Source: an uncultured Bacilli bacterium (GTDB taxonomy: Bacteria; Bacillota_I; Bacilli_A; RF39; UBA660). Taken from it: a DNA stretch of 64,000 bases. Made by a program: the position numbers and the translations under genes. Where the stretch lies: contig CAJUCD010000007.1 in the NCBI GenBank assembly GCA_910585045.1, positions 1 through 64,000 of the forward strand, written 5' to 3'. Shown in pieces: positions 34,457-45,200 of this stretch; position 1 is the first letter of the stretch, and every line of letters starts with the position of its first letter. Below the pieces are notes generated by a model. It was not told the DNA's origin and did no database searches. It was given only the letters and a program-made list of their open reading frames with translations.

Positions 34457-36851
34457 ATTTTACTACTATATTTACAATTTTACCTTTAATAATGATTATT
34501 TTTACTATCTCTTTTCCTTCAATATTTTTTTGAACATTGGAATTTTCTAAGGCTTTATTTTTTATACTTTCTTCATCTTCTTCTAAGAAAGTTGTAATTT
34601 CGCCTCTTAAACGACCATTTACTTGTATGCCAATAGTTACTTTATCATCAAATGTTTTTTGTTCATCATATATTGGCCAATTCATTTCAACGATTTTATT
34701 TTTAGAACCAATTTGTTCATTTAGTTCTTCTGTTAAATGAGGTGCTATAGGATTTAAGAGAACTAATAATACTTGGTAATCATCTTTAGTTATAGTTTCT
34801 TCTTTTTCATAAGCATTAGTTAAAATCATTAGACTTGATACTGCAGTATTATATTTCATATTTGCTAAGTCACTACTAACTTTTTTTATTGTTTTATGAA
34901 TAATACTTTCTAAGCTTGGAGAATAATTAGTGCTTTCAACAACTTTATCTTTAAGACGTATAACACGTTCTAGGAAACGTTTACAACCCTTAAGACCAAA
35001 ATCAGACCAAGCTGCATCTTTTTCATAATCGCCAATAAACAACTCGTAACAACGTAAAGCATCAGCACCATATAAATTAACCATGTCATCAGGATTGATA
35101 ACATTACCTTTACTCTTACTCATTTTTTCGCCATTTGAGCCTAAAATCATTCCATGAGCAACTCTCTTTTTGAAAGGTTCAGGTGTTGGAACTAATCCTT
35201 GGTCAAATAAGAATTGATGCCAGAATCTAGCATACAATAGATGTCTAGTTGCATGTTCCATACCACCATTATAGTAGTCAACCATGCCCCAATATTTAAG
35301 AGCAGATGAACTTACAAAATCTTTCTCATTTTTAGCATCCATGTAGCGAAGCCAATACCAACTAGAACCAGCCCAATTTGGCATTGTATCAGTTTCTCGT
35401 TTTCCAGGGCCACCACATTTTGGACAAGTAGTATTTACCCAATCTGTAATTTTAGATAGTGGTGATTCTCCATTATCTGTTGGTTCATACTCTGCTACTG
35501 TTGGTAATAATACTGGTAGCTCTTTTTCTGGTACAGGAACCCAACCGCATTTTTCGCAGTAAACCATAGGTATAGGCTCACCCCAAAATCTTTGACGAGA
35601 AAAAATCCAATCTTGTAAGCGGTAATTAATCTTTTTAGTTCCTAATTTTTGTTCTTCAAGATATTCAAGCATTTTGGAAATAGCTTCCTCTTTATTTAAA
35701 CCATTTAGAAAATCAGAATTAATATGAAGACCATCCTCTGTATAAGCGGCGTCTTCTATATTTCCACCATCAATTACGGGAATTATTTCAATATTAAATT
35801 TTTTAGCAAAAGCATAATCACGTTCATCATGAGCCGGAACTGCCATTATTGCTCCTGTTCCATAAGATGATAATACATAATCACTAACCCATATTTCTAT
35901 TTCTTTATTATTTACAGGATTTATAGCTGTTAAGCCTTCTACTTTAATACCTGTTTTAGCTTTGGTAGCATCAGTTCTTTCAATTTCACTTTTTTCTTTA
36001 GCAGCATTTTGATAATCATTTATTTCTTTGATATTTTTAATTTCACTTTGATATTTGTTTAGTATAGAATGCTCTGGTGATATAACCATGAAAGTTGCAC
36101 CAAATAAAGTATCACATCTAGTTGTAAAAACTGTTAAAGAATCATCCACTTCTTTTATTTTAAATTTTACTTCGGCCCCAATACTTTTGCCAATCCAATT
36201 TACTTGAGCAATTTTTATTTTATCTTCAAATTCTGTATCTTTTAATCCATCTAATAAACGTTCAGCATAATCACTCATTCGTAAAATCCATTGACTTTTT
36301 AGCTTTTTAGTTACTTTAGAACCACAGCGTTCACATACTCCACCAGCAGCATCTTCATTAGATAAGCCTGTTTTACATACGGGACACCAATTTATTTCTT
36401 TTTCAGCTTTGTATGCCATACCTTTTTTATAAAATTGGAGAAATTGCCATTGTGTCCATTTATAATATTCAGGGTCTGTAGTGGAAAACTCTCTTTGCCA
36501 ATCAAAAGACATTCCTAAAGATTCTATTTGACTTTTAAAAGTTTTGATATTTTCTTTAACTGCCTCAGCTGGATAAATATGATTTTTAATAGCGTATTGT
36601 TCAGCAGGTGCGCCAAAAGCATCCCAACCCATAGGAAATAAGACGTTATATCCTTGAAGTCTTTTCATACGAGCCATAGCATCTAATGCAGAATAGCTTC
36701 TTACATGACCAACATGAAGCCCAGATCCACTAGGATATGGAAATTCTACTAAAATATAATACTTTTCTTTATCACTATTATTTAAAGCGTGAAAATATTG
36801 TCCTTCTTGCCATATATTTTGCCATTTCTTTTCAATATCTTTTGTATTCAT
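34455..36851 (-). CDS. leuS: Leucyl-tRNA synthetase
   Basis: The 798-aa class I synthetase has the HIGH-type motif LHVGHVRSY (about 45-53). It has a zinc-ribbon-like CPVCKTG/CERCG pair, an editing domain with DTLFGATFMV and TGAIMAVPAHDERD, and the KMSKS motif near residue 577. The bacterial-type C-terminal domain ends in VNGRLRG ... IIKGKIVNIVV. It charges tRNA-Leu. It follows a 130-aa membrane protein gene by one base, and both lie behind a T-box leader that should raise expression when uncharged tRNA-Leu accumulates. Confidence 0.97.
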   Translation of the reverse strand: MNTKDIEKKWQNIWQEGQYFHALNNSDKEKYYILVEFPYPSGSGLHVGHVRSYSALDAMARMKRLQGYNVLFPMGWDAFGAPAEQYAIKNHIYPAEAVKENIKTFKSQIESLGMSFDWQREFSTTDPEYYKWTQWQFLQFYKKGMAYKAEKEINWCPVCKTGLSNEDAAGGVCERCGSKVTKKLKSQWILRMSDYAERLLDGLKDTEFEDKIKIAQVNWIGKSIGAEVKFKIKEVDDSLTVFTTRCDTLFGATFMVISPEHSILNKYQSEIKNIKEINDYQNAAKEKSEIERTDATKAKTGIKVEGLTAINPVNNKEIEIWVSDYVLSSYGTGAIMAVPAHDERDYAFAKKFNIEIIPVIDGGNIEDAAYTEDGLHINSDFLNGLNKEEAISKMLEYLEEQKLGTKKINYRLQDWIFSRQRFWGEPIPMVYCEKCGWVPVPEKELPVLLPTVAEYEPTDNGESPLSKITDWVNTTCPKCGGPGKRETDTMPNWAGSSWYWLRYMDAKNEKDFVSSSALKYWGMVDYYNGGMEHATRHLLYARFWHQFLFDQGLVPTPEPFKKRVAHGMILGSNGEKMSKSKGNVINPDDMVNLYGADALRCYELFIGDYEKDAAWSDFGLKGCKRFLERVIRLKDKVVESTNYSPSLESIIHKTIKKVSSDLANMKYNTAVSSLMILTNAYEKEETITKDDYQVLLVLLNPIAPHLTEELNEQIGSKNKIVEMNWPIYDEQKTFDDKVTIGIQVNGRLRGEITTFLEEDEESIKNKALENSNVQKNIEGKEIVKIIIIKGKIVNIVVK

Positions 36852-36852
36852 T

Positions 36853-37245
36853 TTACTTCTCCTCCTCTTTTTTTAAATGTCTACCATATATTTCATAAAT
36901 AGAATAAATTAATGCAAATAATAAAGCAAAAGCAATTAACATCTGCCACATTAATTTTAAAGGTATTAACATTATAACACAACTAACACTAGAGATAATA
37001 AAACTATTTATAATAGCTATCCAAAATATTGCCTTATTTTGATTAATTTTCTTTTTATCTAATTTGAATTTCATAATTAAATAATCTAATTCTCCTATAT
37101 TTTTAATTTTTTTATTTTTACCTTTTTTATTTTTACCTTTGTTAGTAATTAGATATAATCTTTTTTTATTAATTAAATAATAATCAACTAAAAAGACAAT
37201 AATCATTAAAATTACAAATAAGTAAAGTGCATATTCATATTTCAT
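36853..37245 (-). CDS. Membrane protein co-transcribed with leuS
   Basis: The 130-aa protein has a membrane helix at residues about 6-24, a highly basic loop (KGKNKKGKNKKIKN) and two further helices (about 72-115). It is the first gene after the T-box and ends one base before leuS, so it shares the tRNA-Leu-responsive control. No leucine-transport motif is visible and the family is not recognised. The placement between T-box and synthetase is unusual. Confidence 0.7.
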   Translation of the reverse strand: MKYEYALYLFVILMIIVFLVDYYLINKKRLYLITNKGKNKKGKNKKIKNIGELDYLIMKFKLDKKKINQNKAIFWIAIINSFIISSVSCVIMLIPLKLMWQMLIAFALLFALIYSIYEIYGRHLKKEEEK

Positions 37246-37261
37246 TTTTTATATCCTTTCT

Positions 37262-37470
37262 TTAAAAATAAAAAGATGGTATTTATCAAGGGCGAATAAA
37301 ACTCGCGGTACCACCTTTATTTATATCTTAAGTGTCTTTAAGGGGACTATCCCACATACTCTAAAAAGCAAGTTCATAATTCTTTTATTACTGTTTTCAC
37401 CAACCACAGCTTCTCTTTTAATAAAAGTTATTATTAATACTCTTTTCTTCAACGTATTTATCATATTTTA
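37262..37470 (-). promoter_or_regulatory. T-box riboswitch (tRNA-Leu) before the leuS operon
   Basis: Read on the minus strand it has GAAGAAAAGAGTA near the start of stem I. The distal GTGGTTGGTG region follows, and then a specifier region with GAACTTGC, holding Leu codon CUU near 37365-37371. The T-box AAGGTGGTACCGCG is at 37304-37317. The terminator pairs AGGTGGTA with TACCATCT before TTTTTATTTT. Uncharged tRNA-Leu would stabilise the antiterminator. The specifier choice is my reading and TTG is also possible. Confidence 0.92.
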
Positions 37471-39876
37471 CTAAATTTCAGATACATATTCAAGTAGTTT
37501 TATAAACATTCTGACAAAAACACTTTTTAAACCTTTAGTGCCAAGTTTTCTTATTTCTACTCTTTTTTTATTAATATCTATATTACTAAACATAATGGCA
37601 GCAATACTTTCTTTTAAATTAGTATTTATTTCAGCATCTTTAATAATGGAATTAATATCTTCATTAATTAATCTTACAGCATCTATTTCTATATCTTTTC
37701 CTTTACAGTTTATAGTTAACTGACTAGTTGTAGAGATGTTTTTAGCAACAACTATAAAATCTGTATCTTCAGTATAAGATTCAACAGGTATTTCAGTACC
37801 ATTAATATACGCTACAACATTTTCTGCTTCTCTTGTGTTTCGGAATCTAATTTTATAATTACGATTTTTAGGTATAATACCCGCTTTACCTTCGATTGGA
37901 CGAATTATTAAAGTATAATTATTAGCTAAGTAATTATAGTCTATAGCAGTAATTATATAATATCCTTCTTCATTAAGTCTTGATAAGCCATCATCTTCAT
38001 AAAGTTTATATATGTTACTACGACCTGGAAAAACATGAATTTCTAAGGAATCTGGCGGATTAGTATCATTTATATTTTCTCTTAAATCAGCTAAAGGAAT
38101 GATAGACCCACTTTTAGCAAATACAGGATAATCTTCATCTTTATAAAAGGCTACATAACGTTTATTACCAGGGAATTTTTTGCCAGTTTTAAAATCATAC
38201 CAAGTTCCTTTAGGTAAAAATATTTGTTCTACACATCTATGCATTACTTCATCTTGTTTTTTGGTTATAGGTTTTACTAAAAGCTCACTACCAAAATAGT
38301 ACTCATTTTTATATACTGGCTCATCATATATTTCAGGATAACTATAGTATAATGGTTGAACTAATGGTAATCCAGTTTTATGATATTTATAATTTTCAGC
38401 ATAAAGATATGGGATTAAACGATGACGCATGTGACAATATTCTTTAGCAATAGTATAAGTTTTGATATCCCATGCCCAAGGTTCTCTTTTATAGTAGTGT
38501 CCTCTTTCGCATGCAAGACGAAATATAGGACTAAAAGTACCTAATTCAATATATCTTATATATAATTCACTATCTTCAATACCACCTTTAAAGCCACCTA
38601 TGTCATGACTCCACCAAGATAAACCGATATTACTGGCGTTAGAGTTAAATGATGGTAAATAATTTAAAGTGTCAAAGCTGACTGTTGTTTTTCCAGAATA
38701 ATGAATACCATTTAAATGAGATGCTGTTAAACTGTTACGAGAAAAAACCATGGGTCTATAACGATTATCTTTGTAATAATTCATAAAGTGATAATGGGTT
38801 AGAGCTTTTAAATTATCTAAATCATAGTTATAATCTATCCAATAAAAATCAACTCCTAAACTGTCTAAAGGCTTAATTAAACGATTAAAATATATATTTA
38901 AAAATGTTTTATCAAAAACATTAAATGGAATACGACGAGTATTTATTAAACCTAATTCGCCTGTTATTTCTCGAAATTTTTCTTCATGGTCATTTATTCC
39001 TTCATAAGGATCCATATTTATTCCTATTCTAATACCACGGTCATGCATGTAAGTTGTAAATTCAAAAGGATTAGGAAATAATTCTTTAGAGAAAGTAAAA
39101 CCTGTCTTGTACTTATTTAGGTCACGTTTATCTTTTAAATGCCAAAATTCATTTAGTAATAATACAGATATAGGTATTTCATGAGAATTAAAGGCTTTTA
39201 TTAGTTTTTTAGTATCTTCAAAAGAATAAATTAAGTCTCTATTCCACCATATTCCAAGAGCATATCTAGGAATCATAGGTGGATAACCAGTAAGAGTAAA
39301 ATAGTCTTTTAAACATAAACCAAAATCGCGACGATATATAAATAAATATGTATCAATTCTTTTAGCTGTTGGTTTTACTAGAAAACCATCTTCCATAAAT
39401 ACCAAATTTTTAGAATCATCTATTGAGGCAAAACCATCTGTTGAATATAAACCTTTTTCAAAAGGCTCTTTTATTCCTTTATCAAGAGATACTTTAGTAC
39501 CACCAAAATTACGAGCTTCAGCATGACCAAAATACCAAATTTTATCACTGTTCATTAAACCTACTTTTAAGAATTGGTCTGGAGCATATTTAGGTCCAAT
39601 AAATGGTTTTTCTTTCATATATTGCAAGACAAAATATTTAGTTTGAATAACAAGATTTTTGTCATCTTCTTCAACTTGAAATTCAGGTACAGGAAAATTA
39701 CGGAATCGTGCTAATTCTGTTGGATGGTCAAAAAAAGTTCCATTAGTATCATATTCAAAGCGAATTAATCTTTCTGTTAAGATGGTTATACGATACTTTT
39801 CTCCTTTAAATGCAGCTTTGGGATTGCTAATGGAATTATTGTAGTCAATTTTAAAATGTGTATCTAAATTAGCCAC
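37471..39876 (-). CDS. Glycoside hydrolase family 31 alpha-glucosidase
   Basis: The 801-aa protein has the GH31 layout. An N-terminal beta-sandwich is followed by the catalytic barrel, with nucleophile Asp in FYWIDYNYD (near residue 344), GLSWWSHDIGGFKGG, and a C-terminal beta region. It has no signal peptide and is probably cytoplasmic. It would release glucose or xylose from alpha-linked oligosaccharides. It is a single gene with no sugar transporter beside it. Confidence 0.92.
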   Translation of the reverse strand: MANLDTHFKIDYNNSISNPKAAFKGEKYRITILTERLIRFEYDTNGTFFDHPTELARFRNFPVPEFQVEEDDKNLVIQTKYFVLQYMKEKPFIGPKYAPDQFLKVGLMNSDKIWYFGHAEARNFGGTKVSLDKGIKEPFEKGLYSTDGFASIDDSKNLVFMEDGFLVKPTAKRIDTYLFIYRRDFGLCLKDYFTLTGYPPMIPRYALGIWWNRDLIYSFEDTKKLIKAFNSHEIPISVLLLNEFWHLKDKRDLNKYKTGFTFSKELFPNPFEFTTYMHDRGIRIGINMDPYEGINDHEEKFREITGELGLINTRRIPFNVFDKTFLNIYFNRLIKPLDSLGVDFYWIDYNYDLDNLKALTHYHFMNYYKDNRYRPMVFSRNSLTASHLNGIHYSGKTTVSFDTLNYLPSFNSNASNIGLSWWSHDIGGFKGGIEDSELYIRYIELGTFSPIFRLACERGHYYKREPWAWDIKTYTIAKEYCHMRHRLIPYLYAENYKYHKTGLPLVQPLYYSYPEIYDEPVYKNEYYFGSELLVKPITKKQDEVMHRCVEQIFLPKGTWYDFKTGKKFPGNKRYVAFYKDEDYPVFAKSGSIIPLADLRENINDTNPPDSLEIHVFPGRSNIYKLYEDDGLSRLNEEGYYIITAIDYNYLANNYTLIIRPIEGKAGIIPKNRNYKIRFRNTREAENVVAYINGTEIPVESYTEDTDFIVVAKNISTTSQLTINCKGKDIEIDAVRLINEDINSIIKDAEINTNLKESIAAIMFSNIDINKKRVEIRKLGTKGLKSVFVRMFIKLLEYVSEI

Positions 39877-39944
39877 ACTACCTACTCCCTCTTATACTAT
39901 AAATATAATATCACATAAATGCTTTGAAAACAATAATTATGTTT

Positions 39945-39972
39945 TTGTTAACTACTTTTTTTATGGTATAAT
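39945..39972 (+). promoter_or_regulatory. Promoter of the 687-aa protein gene
   Basis: -35 TTGTTA (39945-39950), 16-bp spacer, -10 TATAAT (39967-39972), 18 bp before the ATG. Only a weak ribosome binding site (TGGTGA) lies between. Confidence 0.6.
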
Positions 39973-39990
39973 ATGTATTGGTGAATTTTT

Positions 39991-42054
39991 ATGCAAAAGA
40001 AGAACCTTATCAAAAGAATTATTATGTTTATTCTCCAATCTTTAAGAAATATTTTAAGTTCTTTTTTTGGCTTTTTCTTTATCATTTTTATTCCAAAAAA
40101 GAAAACTAAAAAGACTGGCGATTCTAACTATAAATTGAAAATTAAAAAGAAAAAGTTAGATAATGATAATGGTAAAGTAGAAGATATTGTTACAATACCT
40201 GATGCAGGAGATAAAGAATTATTAAGAGAAAATAAGTCTACTAATTTTTTTATTAGTATTCCTGAGTTAAAAGAAACAATTTTTCATGTTTATGCAGAAA
40301 TGCTAGAAATTGAAGAACATAACTTAACAGAAACACAAAAAGAAATAATTATTTTAGTACAAGAAAAAATTATTCCAAAGATAATTAATAAAATAGAAAA
40401 AAAGGAAATTGTTGATGATTTAAAGTTAAAAGAGAAATTACAGATAATTATTGAAGAAGAAATTATAGAAATTCTAATAGTTGAAACTAAATATGAATCT
40501 ACTTCTTTATTACCTGTAAAAGAATATAGTACTAAAAGAAAAAGATATGAAGAAAATAAGCAGCAAGAAAAAAGTGAGGATAATAATGTGGCATTTCCTT
40601 TTAGGGAGCCTGAAGCTAAATTAGAGCCTGAAGAAACAATACCTGCCGAAATTACTCATAATAAAGCTGAACCTTTAAAAAGTGAATTAAATTTAGATAA
40701 TAAGATAGAAAAAGTACCAGATAAAAATTCAAATAACATGGTTTTGTCTTCAATTAACAGAGCACAAGCTGAAAGTGTAATAATGCCTTCAAAAGTGCAA
40801 GTATTTGATGATGTTCAAGCAAGTGTTAAAGCACCTGAAACGTTAGAAGAAATTTCAATTGAAGTTGAAGATATACCAGAAATGTTAAAAGATACCCCTT
40901 TAGGTATAGATAGAAAAGATACGCCTGATATTTTAGTTGACTGGCAAGAACCTAATAATTTACCTCCAGATATAAATGAAGTTGATAATTTAGAAGTTAT
41001 AATTACTCCGATACTAGATGTAGTAGATGCTAAATTGGATGAAAAACCAGAAAATTTAAGTGAGCCAATCGTGATAGAGCCAGAATTACAAGTTTTGACA
41101 GAAGAATTACAAGAACCAGAGCCACAATCTAAATCAGATAATGAAAAAGAAGAAGAAATTGTATTTACAAAAATAAATTTTAAAGCTATTTCTTTAGAAA
41201 TTGATTCTATATTAAAAAATATTATAACAGAAAAAAATAAAGAAAATTTAGAAGATAAAGATTATGATAAAATAAATAATAGATTAGAATTATTAATGAG
41301 TACAATGCTTAAATATTCGCAAGATAATTTATCCCCTGAAAGTAGAACGCAACTAGAAAGCCTACAAAACAAAGTTTTTTGTATATTTGATAATTTAGAT
41401 AAACAAATAGATAATGATGTAAGAAAAGAACAAAGTTTATTGCAAGAATATGTTGATTCTGGTGAGTTGAATAAATTAAATGAGGAAGTTAAAAAACTTT
41501 ATTTAGAAAATCAAATAGATTTAAATGAACATATGCTAGAGAAACTAGAAGACTTAAATAGTTTAACAAGCTTTCAAGCTGAAAGAATTGAAAAAGAATT
41601 ATTAAAAGAAAAATTAAGAAAAGCTGCTCAAGCCTTAGAAATAACCTCTATTATGTTTTTGCCATTTACTACTAACAAATATTTTTTGCTCTTTACTGCA
41701 GGTTTTCTTGTAAGTAAGCATTTAGGTTTTTTTCATAATATTTTAAAAAGAAAAACTGTTCCTTTTGCTCCCGAAGAATTAAATTATTTGAAAAATGGAC
41801 AAGATTCTTTAGATAATGCTTTTGATATGAATAGTAGAAATATAGAATATTTAAATTATTTAGAAAGTGAAGCTTTAAAAAAATACCCTGATTTAGCTTT
41901 TGATAATGAATTTATATTATATATAGAAAGCCTTAGAAATAGTCTATCATTACAGACAGAAAAAATGCTAAAAAAGAAAAATATGCTTGATAAATATAAT
42001 TTAAAAAGAGAGTCTTACACAAGAACATTAAAAAGAAATGATAATGCTGCATAA
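39991..42054 (+). CDS. Large acidic membrane-associated protein, unknown
   Basis: The 687-aa protein starts with a hydrophobic segment (residues about 8-32, IIMFILQSLRNILSSFFGFFFIIF). A very acidic, Pro/Glu-rich and probably disordered middle (about 90-395) follows. It ends with a helical domain and a second hydrophobic stretch (near 555-585, FLPFTTNKYFLLFTAGFLVS). The layout suggests a membrane scaffold or cell-envelope organiser. No motif identifies it. It is a single plus-strand gene between minus-strand blocks. Confidence 0.72.
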   Translation: MQKKNLIKRIIMFILQSLRNILSSFFGFFFIIFIPKKKTKKTGDSNYKLKIKKKKLDNDNGKVEDIVTIPDAGDKELLRENKSTNFFISIPELKETIFHVYAEMLEIEEHNLTETQKEIIILVQEKIIPKIINKIEKKEIVDDLKLKEKLQIIIEEEIIEILIVETKYESTSLLPVKEYSTKRKRYEENKQQEKSEDNNVAFPFREPEAKLEPEETIPAEITHNKAEPLKSELNLDNKIEKVPDKNSNNMVLSSINRAQAESVIMPSKVQVFDDVQASVKAPETLEEISIEVEDIPEMLKDTPLGIDRKDTPDILVDWQEPNNLPPDINEVDNLEVIITPILDVVDAKLDEKPENLSEPIVIEPELQVLTEELQEPEPQSKSDNEKEEEIVFTKINFKAISLEIDSILKNIITEKNKENLEDKDYDKINNRLELLMSTMLKYSQDNLSPESRTQLESLQNKVFCIFDNLDKQIDNDVRKEQSLLQEYVDSGELNKLNEEVKKLYLENQIDLNEHMLEKLEDLNSLTSFQAERIEKELLKEKLRKAAQALEITSIMFLPFTTNKYFLLFTAGFLVSKHLGFFHNILKRKTVPFAPEELNYLKNGQDSLDNAFDMNSRNIEYLNYLESEALKKYPDLAFDNEFILYIESLRNSLSLQTEKMLKKKNMLDKYNLKRESYTRTLKRNDNAA

Positions 42055-42078
42055 AAAAACTGGATATTACCAGCTTTT
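42052..42078. terminator. Bidirectional terminator at 42.06 kb
   Basis: CTGG-ATATTA-CCAG is extended by A-T and G-U pairs best on the minus strand, with A-rich and T-rich flanks. It lies between the convergent 687-aa and 60-aa genes. Confidence 0.6.
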
Positions 42079-42081
42079 CTT

Positions 42082-42264
42082 TTACCAAAATCTATCTAAG
42101 AAATCAATTTCATAATCTAATTGTTTTTTTAAAAAACCACATTTGTAGTCTAATGAGCCTCCACCAGAAATATTTTTAACACAAGTATTTTGTTCAGTAT
42201 AGATAAAATCTATAATAACTGCTCCTACTACTATTATTATGAAACCTATTAAAATATCTTTCAT
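42082..42264 (-). CDS. Small membrane protein (60 aa)
   Basis: A strong ribosome binding site (AAGGAGGGC) precedes ATG 42264. A single membrane helix (residues 4-23) is followed by a short tail with two Cys (NTCVKN, YKCGFL) and an aromatic end. It starts 9 bp after the DUF11-repeat wall protein gene, so it may be expressed with it. No family recognised. Confidence 0.65.
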   Translation of the reverse strand: MKDILIGFIIIVVGAVIIDFIYTEQNTCVKNISGGGSLDYKCGFLKKQLDYEIDFLDRFW

Positions 42265-42273
42265 ATGCCCTCC

Positions 42274-45200
42274 TTATATTTTATAGATTCTTTTTTTTCT
42301 TTTTGCAAAACCAAATATTCCTAATCCAGTAATGCTTCCTATACTTATTATAACATAACTTACTATATTTCCAGTAGGGGGATTTGCTACATCACTAGTT
42401 TTTATTATAACTTCATTACTTTCTTTTTCTTTATCTTGGTAAGTTATTTTAGCAATATTAGCTATTTCATCTAAAGAACATTCTTTTTTTAATCTAACAT
42501 TAATTTTAATAATTTTTGTTTCATTTGCTTCAAGTGATATTATCCATGATAAATAATTATTATCATTTGTACCATTACTAGCATCAATAACTTCTAAATT
42601 ATCATCTAATTTATCACTAATTATTAAATCTTTAAGAGCTAAATTGCTTTCATTAGTTATAGTAAGAAAATAGTCAAATGTATCTCCTTTTACAACTTCC
42701 TCTTTACTAACACTCTTGGTAATATTTAATTTAAGAGCAACTACGGGAATTGTAACTTCATCTGTTTTGTCTGGTTTATCTGGCTCTTTTACTACTACAG
42801 AATTTTTTATTTGGTCATTTTCAGTACTATTCTGTACTTGAGCTTTTATTTTATAAGTTATACTATCTTTGGCTTTTAATATAGGAATATTCCATTCTAT
42901 TTGATTACCATTTAAATTACCATTAGTATCTAATATTTTTAATTTGCTTTCATCAAATGTATCTATAACCTTTAAATTGTAGGCATCTACATTACCATTA
43001 TTATTTACAGTTATAGAATAGAAAAATATTTCATCATTAGTAAGTTTATCAACACTAGCACTTTTAATAACACTTATGTCAGTATCTATAACTGTAACAT
43101 TTACACTGCTTTCTATTTCTTTATCTTTGTCAGTTAAAACTGCTGTATTTGTAATTACTTCATTGTTAACAACTGAATCACTAGCGACTACATAAACATG
43201 AATTATAATTTCTGTATTAGGATTTAATATAGGAATATTGACAGTTAATTTGTTTCCTTCACTAGAGCCTGTTAAACCATCTCCTATGTTATAATTTAAT
43301 AAAATGAGTTTATCAGGAATAGTATCTGTTACTAAGAGATTTGTAGCTGCAGTACTTCCTAAATTTCCAACTTTAATAGTATAATAAAATTCTTCATCTT
43401 TCTCTACCTGCTTTTTACTAGCATCCTTTAAAATATAAATATTAGGTCCTACAACTGTAATAGTGTCATCATCTTCTAATTTTTCTTCTTTATGTGTTAA
43501 TATTGCTATATTATTTATTTGTGTATTAGGTGAAGCTGTATCAGATAATTTTACTTTTATACGATAATTAATTGACTGATTTGCATTTAAAGAGTTGATT
43601 GTCCATGTTATAGTTTGATTATTTATAGTTCCACTATTAGCATCAATAATTGTTAGTAGCTCATTTAAAGTATCTGTTATTGTAATTTGACTACTTGGCA
43701 CCTCACCTTTGTTAGTAACTTTTATATTATAGTAAAATTCTTCGCCAGCTTTAATTAATTTTGTTCCTTTTAAATTATCAACTGTTTTTTCAATAGTTAA
43801 AATAGGTTTCTTTACTGTGATATCTTCTTCATCTTGTATTTCTTCTTTGTCTGGCTCTTTGGCTGTTACAATATTTGGAATAGTTAAATTGTTAGTAATA
43901 TTTTCCTTAACTCTAACATTTATTGTATAAGTTTTGCTTGCATTCGTCCCTAAAGAATTTATGTTCCACGTTAGAGTATTACCATTTACTGTAGCATTAT
44001 CAGAACTAATTAAAATTAAGTTACTATTTAAAGTATCTTTAACTATTATATTATTAGCGGCAGCAGTACCTTTATTTTTAATAGTTATAGTATAACTAAA
44101 AGCTTCGCCAGGAGCTAATATTTTTTTACTTGCTTCTTTTTTTATTTCAAGATTAGAGTCTGTAACAATAATATCCTCATCATCACTTATTTCTGGTGTA
44201 TTGTCAGATTTAACAGTTGCAATATTAGATATTGTTCCTAAAGGTGCTGTATTTTTTACTCTAACTTTTATCGAAATGGTTTTTGTTTCATTAATATTAA
44301 TAGTAGTAAAATTGGCAGTAAAAATATTATTATTATATGAACCAACACTCGTATTTATTATTTCAAAATTGTTATTTATAGTGTCTGTTACTTGAACATT
44401 TTTAGCTGAAGTTTTTCCATTATTAGTTATAGTGATTGTATAATTAAAAGTATCGCCTCTTTTAACAATTGTAGAACTAACATTTTTCTTAATAGTTAAA
44501 TTAGGCTTTAATACTTCTATTTCGACAGTACTTTCTACAGGATTTTTTCCTTCTTCTGTAGCAGTAGCTCGATTAGGTATTTTTGTTTTATTAGTACTAT
44601 TCTTAACTTTAAAGTATAATCTAATAGTTTTGGTTTTATTAGCATCTAGAGTACCAATATTAAATGTAATAGTGTTAATAGCGGTTGATGAAGGAACCAT
44701 AGTTGCATTTAGATATGTTAAGTCATTGTCATAATAGTCTACAACTGTTATATTTTTTGATGTTCCTGTTCCTGTATTTTTTATAACTAAGTCATAATAA
44801 AATTCTTCGCCAACAATTACAGTACTTTTACTGGCACTTTTAGTAATAGTAATATTAGAATAAACTACCTTTACAGTTGTATCATCGCTGATAGTTTTAT
44901 CGCCAACTCTTAATGTTGCAGTATTATTAATAGTGCCACTAATATTTGCTTTGGCTTTTACTGTAACCCATAAAGTAATAGTTTTAGTACCAGGAGCAAA
45001 TGATCCTAAATTCCATGTTATGGTCTGACCATTTTTTATACCTGTACCTGCATTTATAATTTCTAAAGTGCTAGGAATTGTATCGGAAACTGTTACTGTA
45101 TCAGAGGCAATTTGATTAATTCCTGTTACTGTTATTTTATATTGAAATTCTGTTCCTGCTTCTATTTCTGAGATAATGGTATTATTTTTATAAGCTTCTT

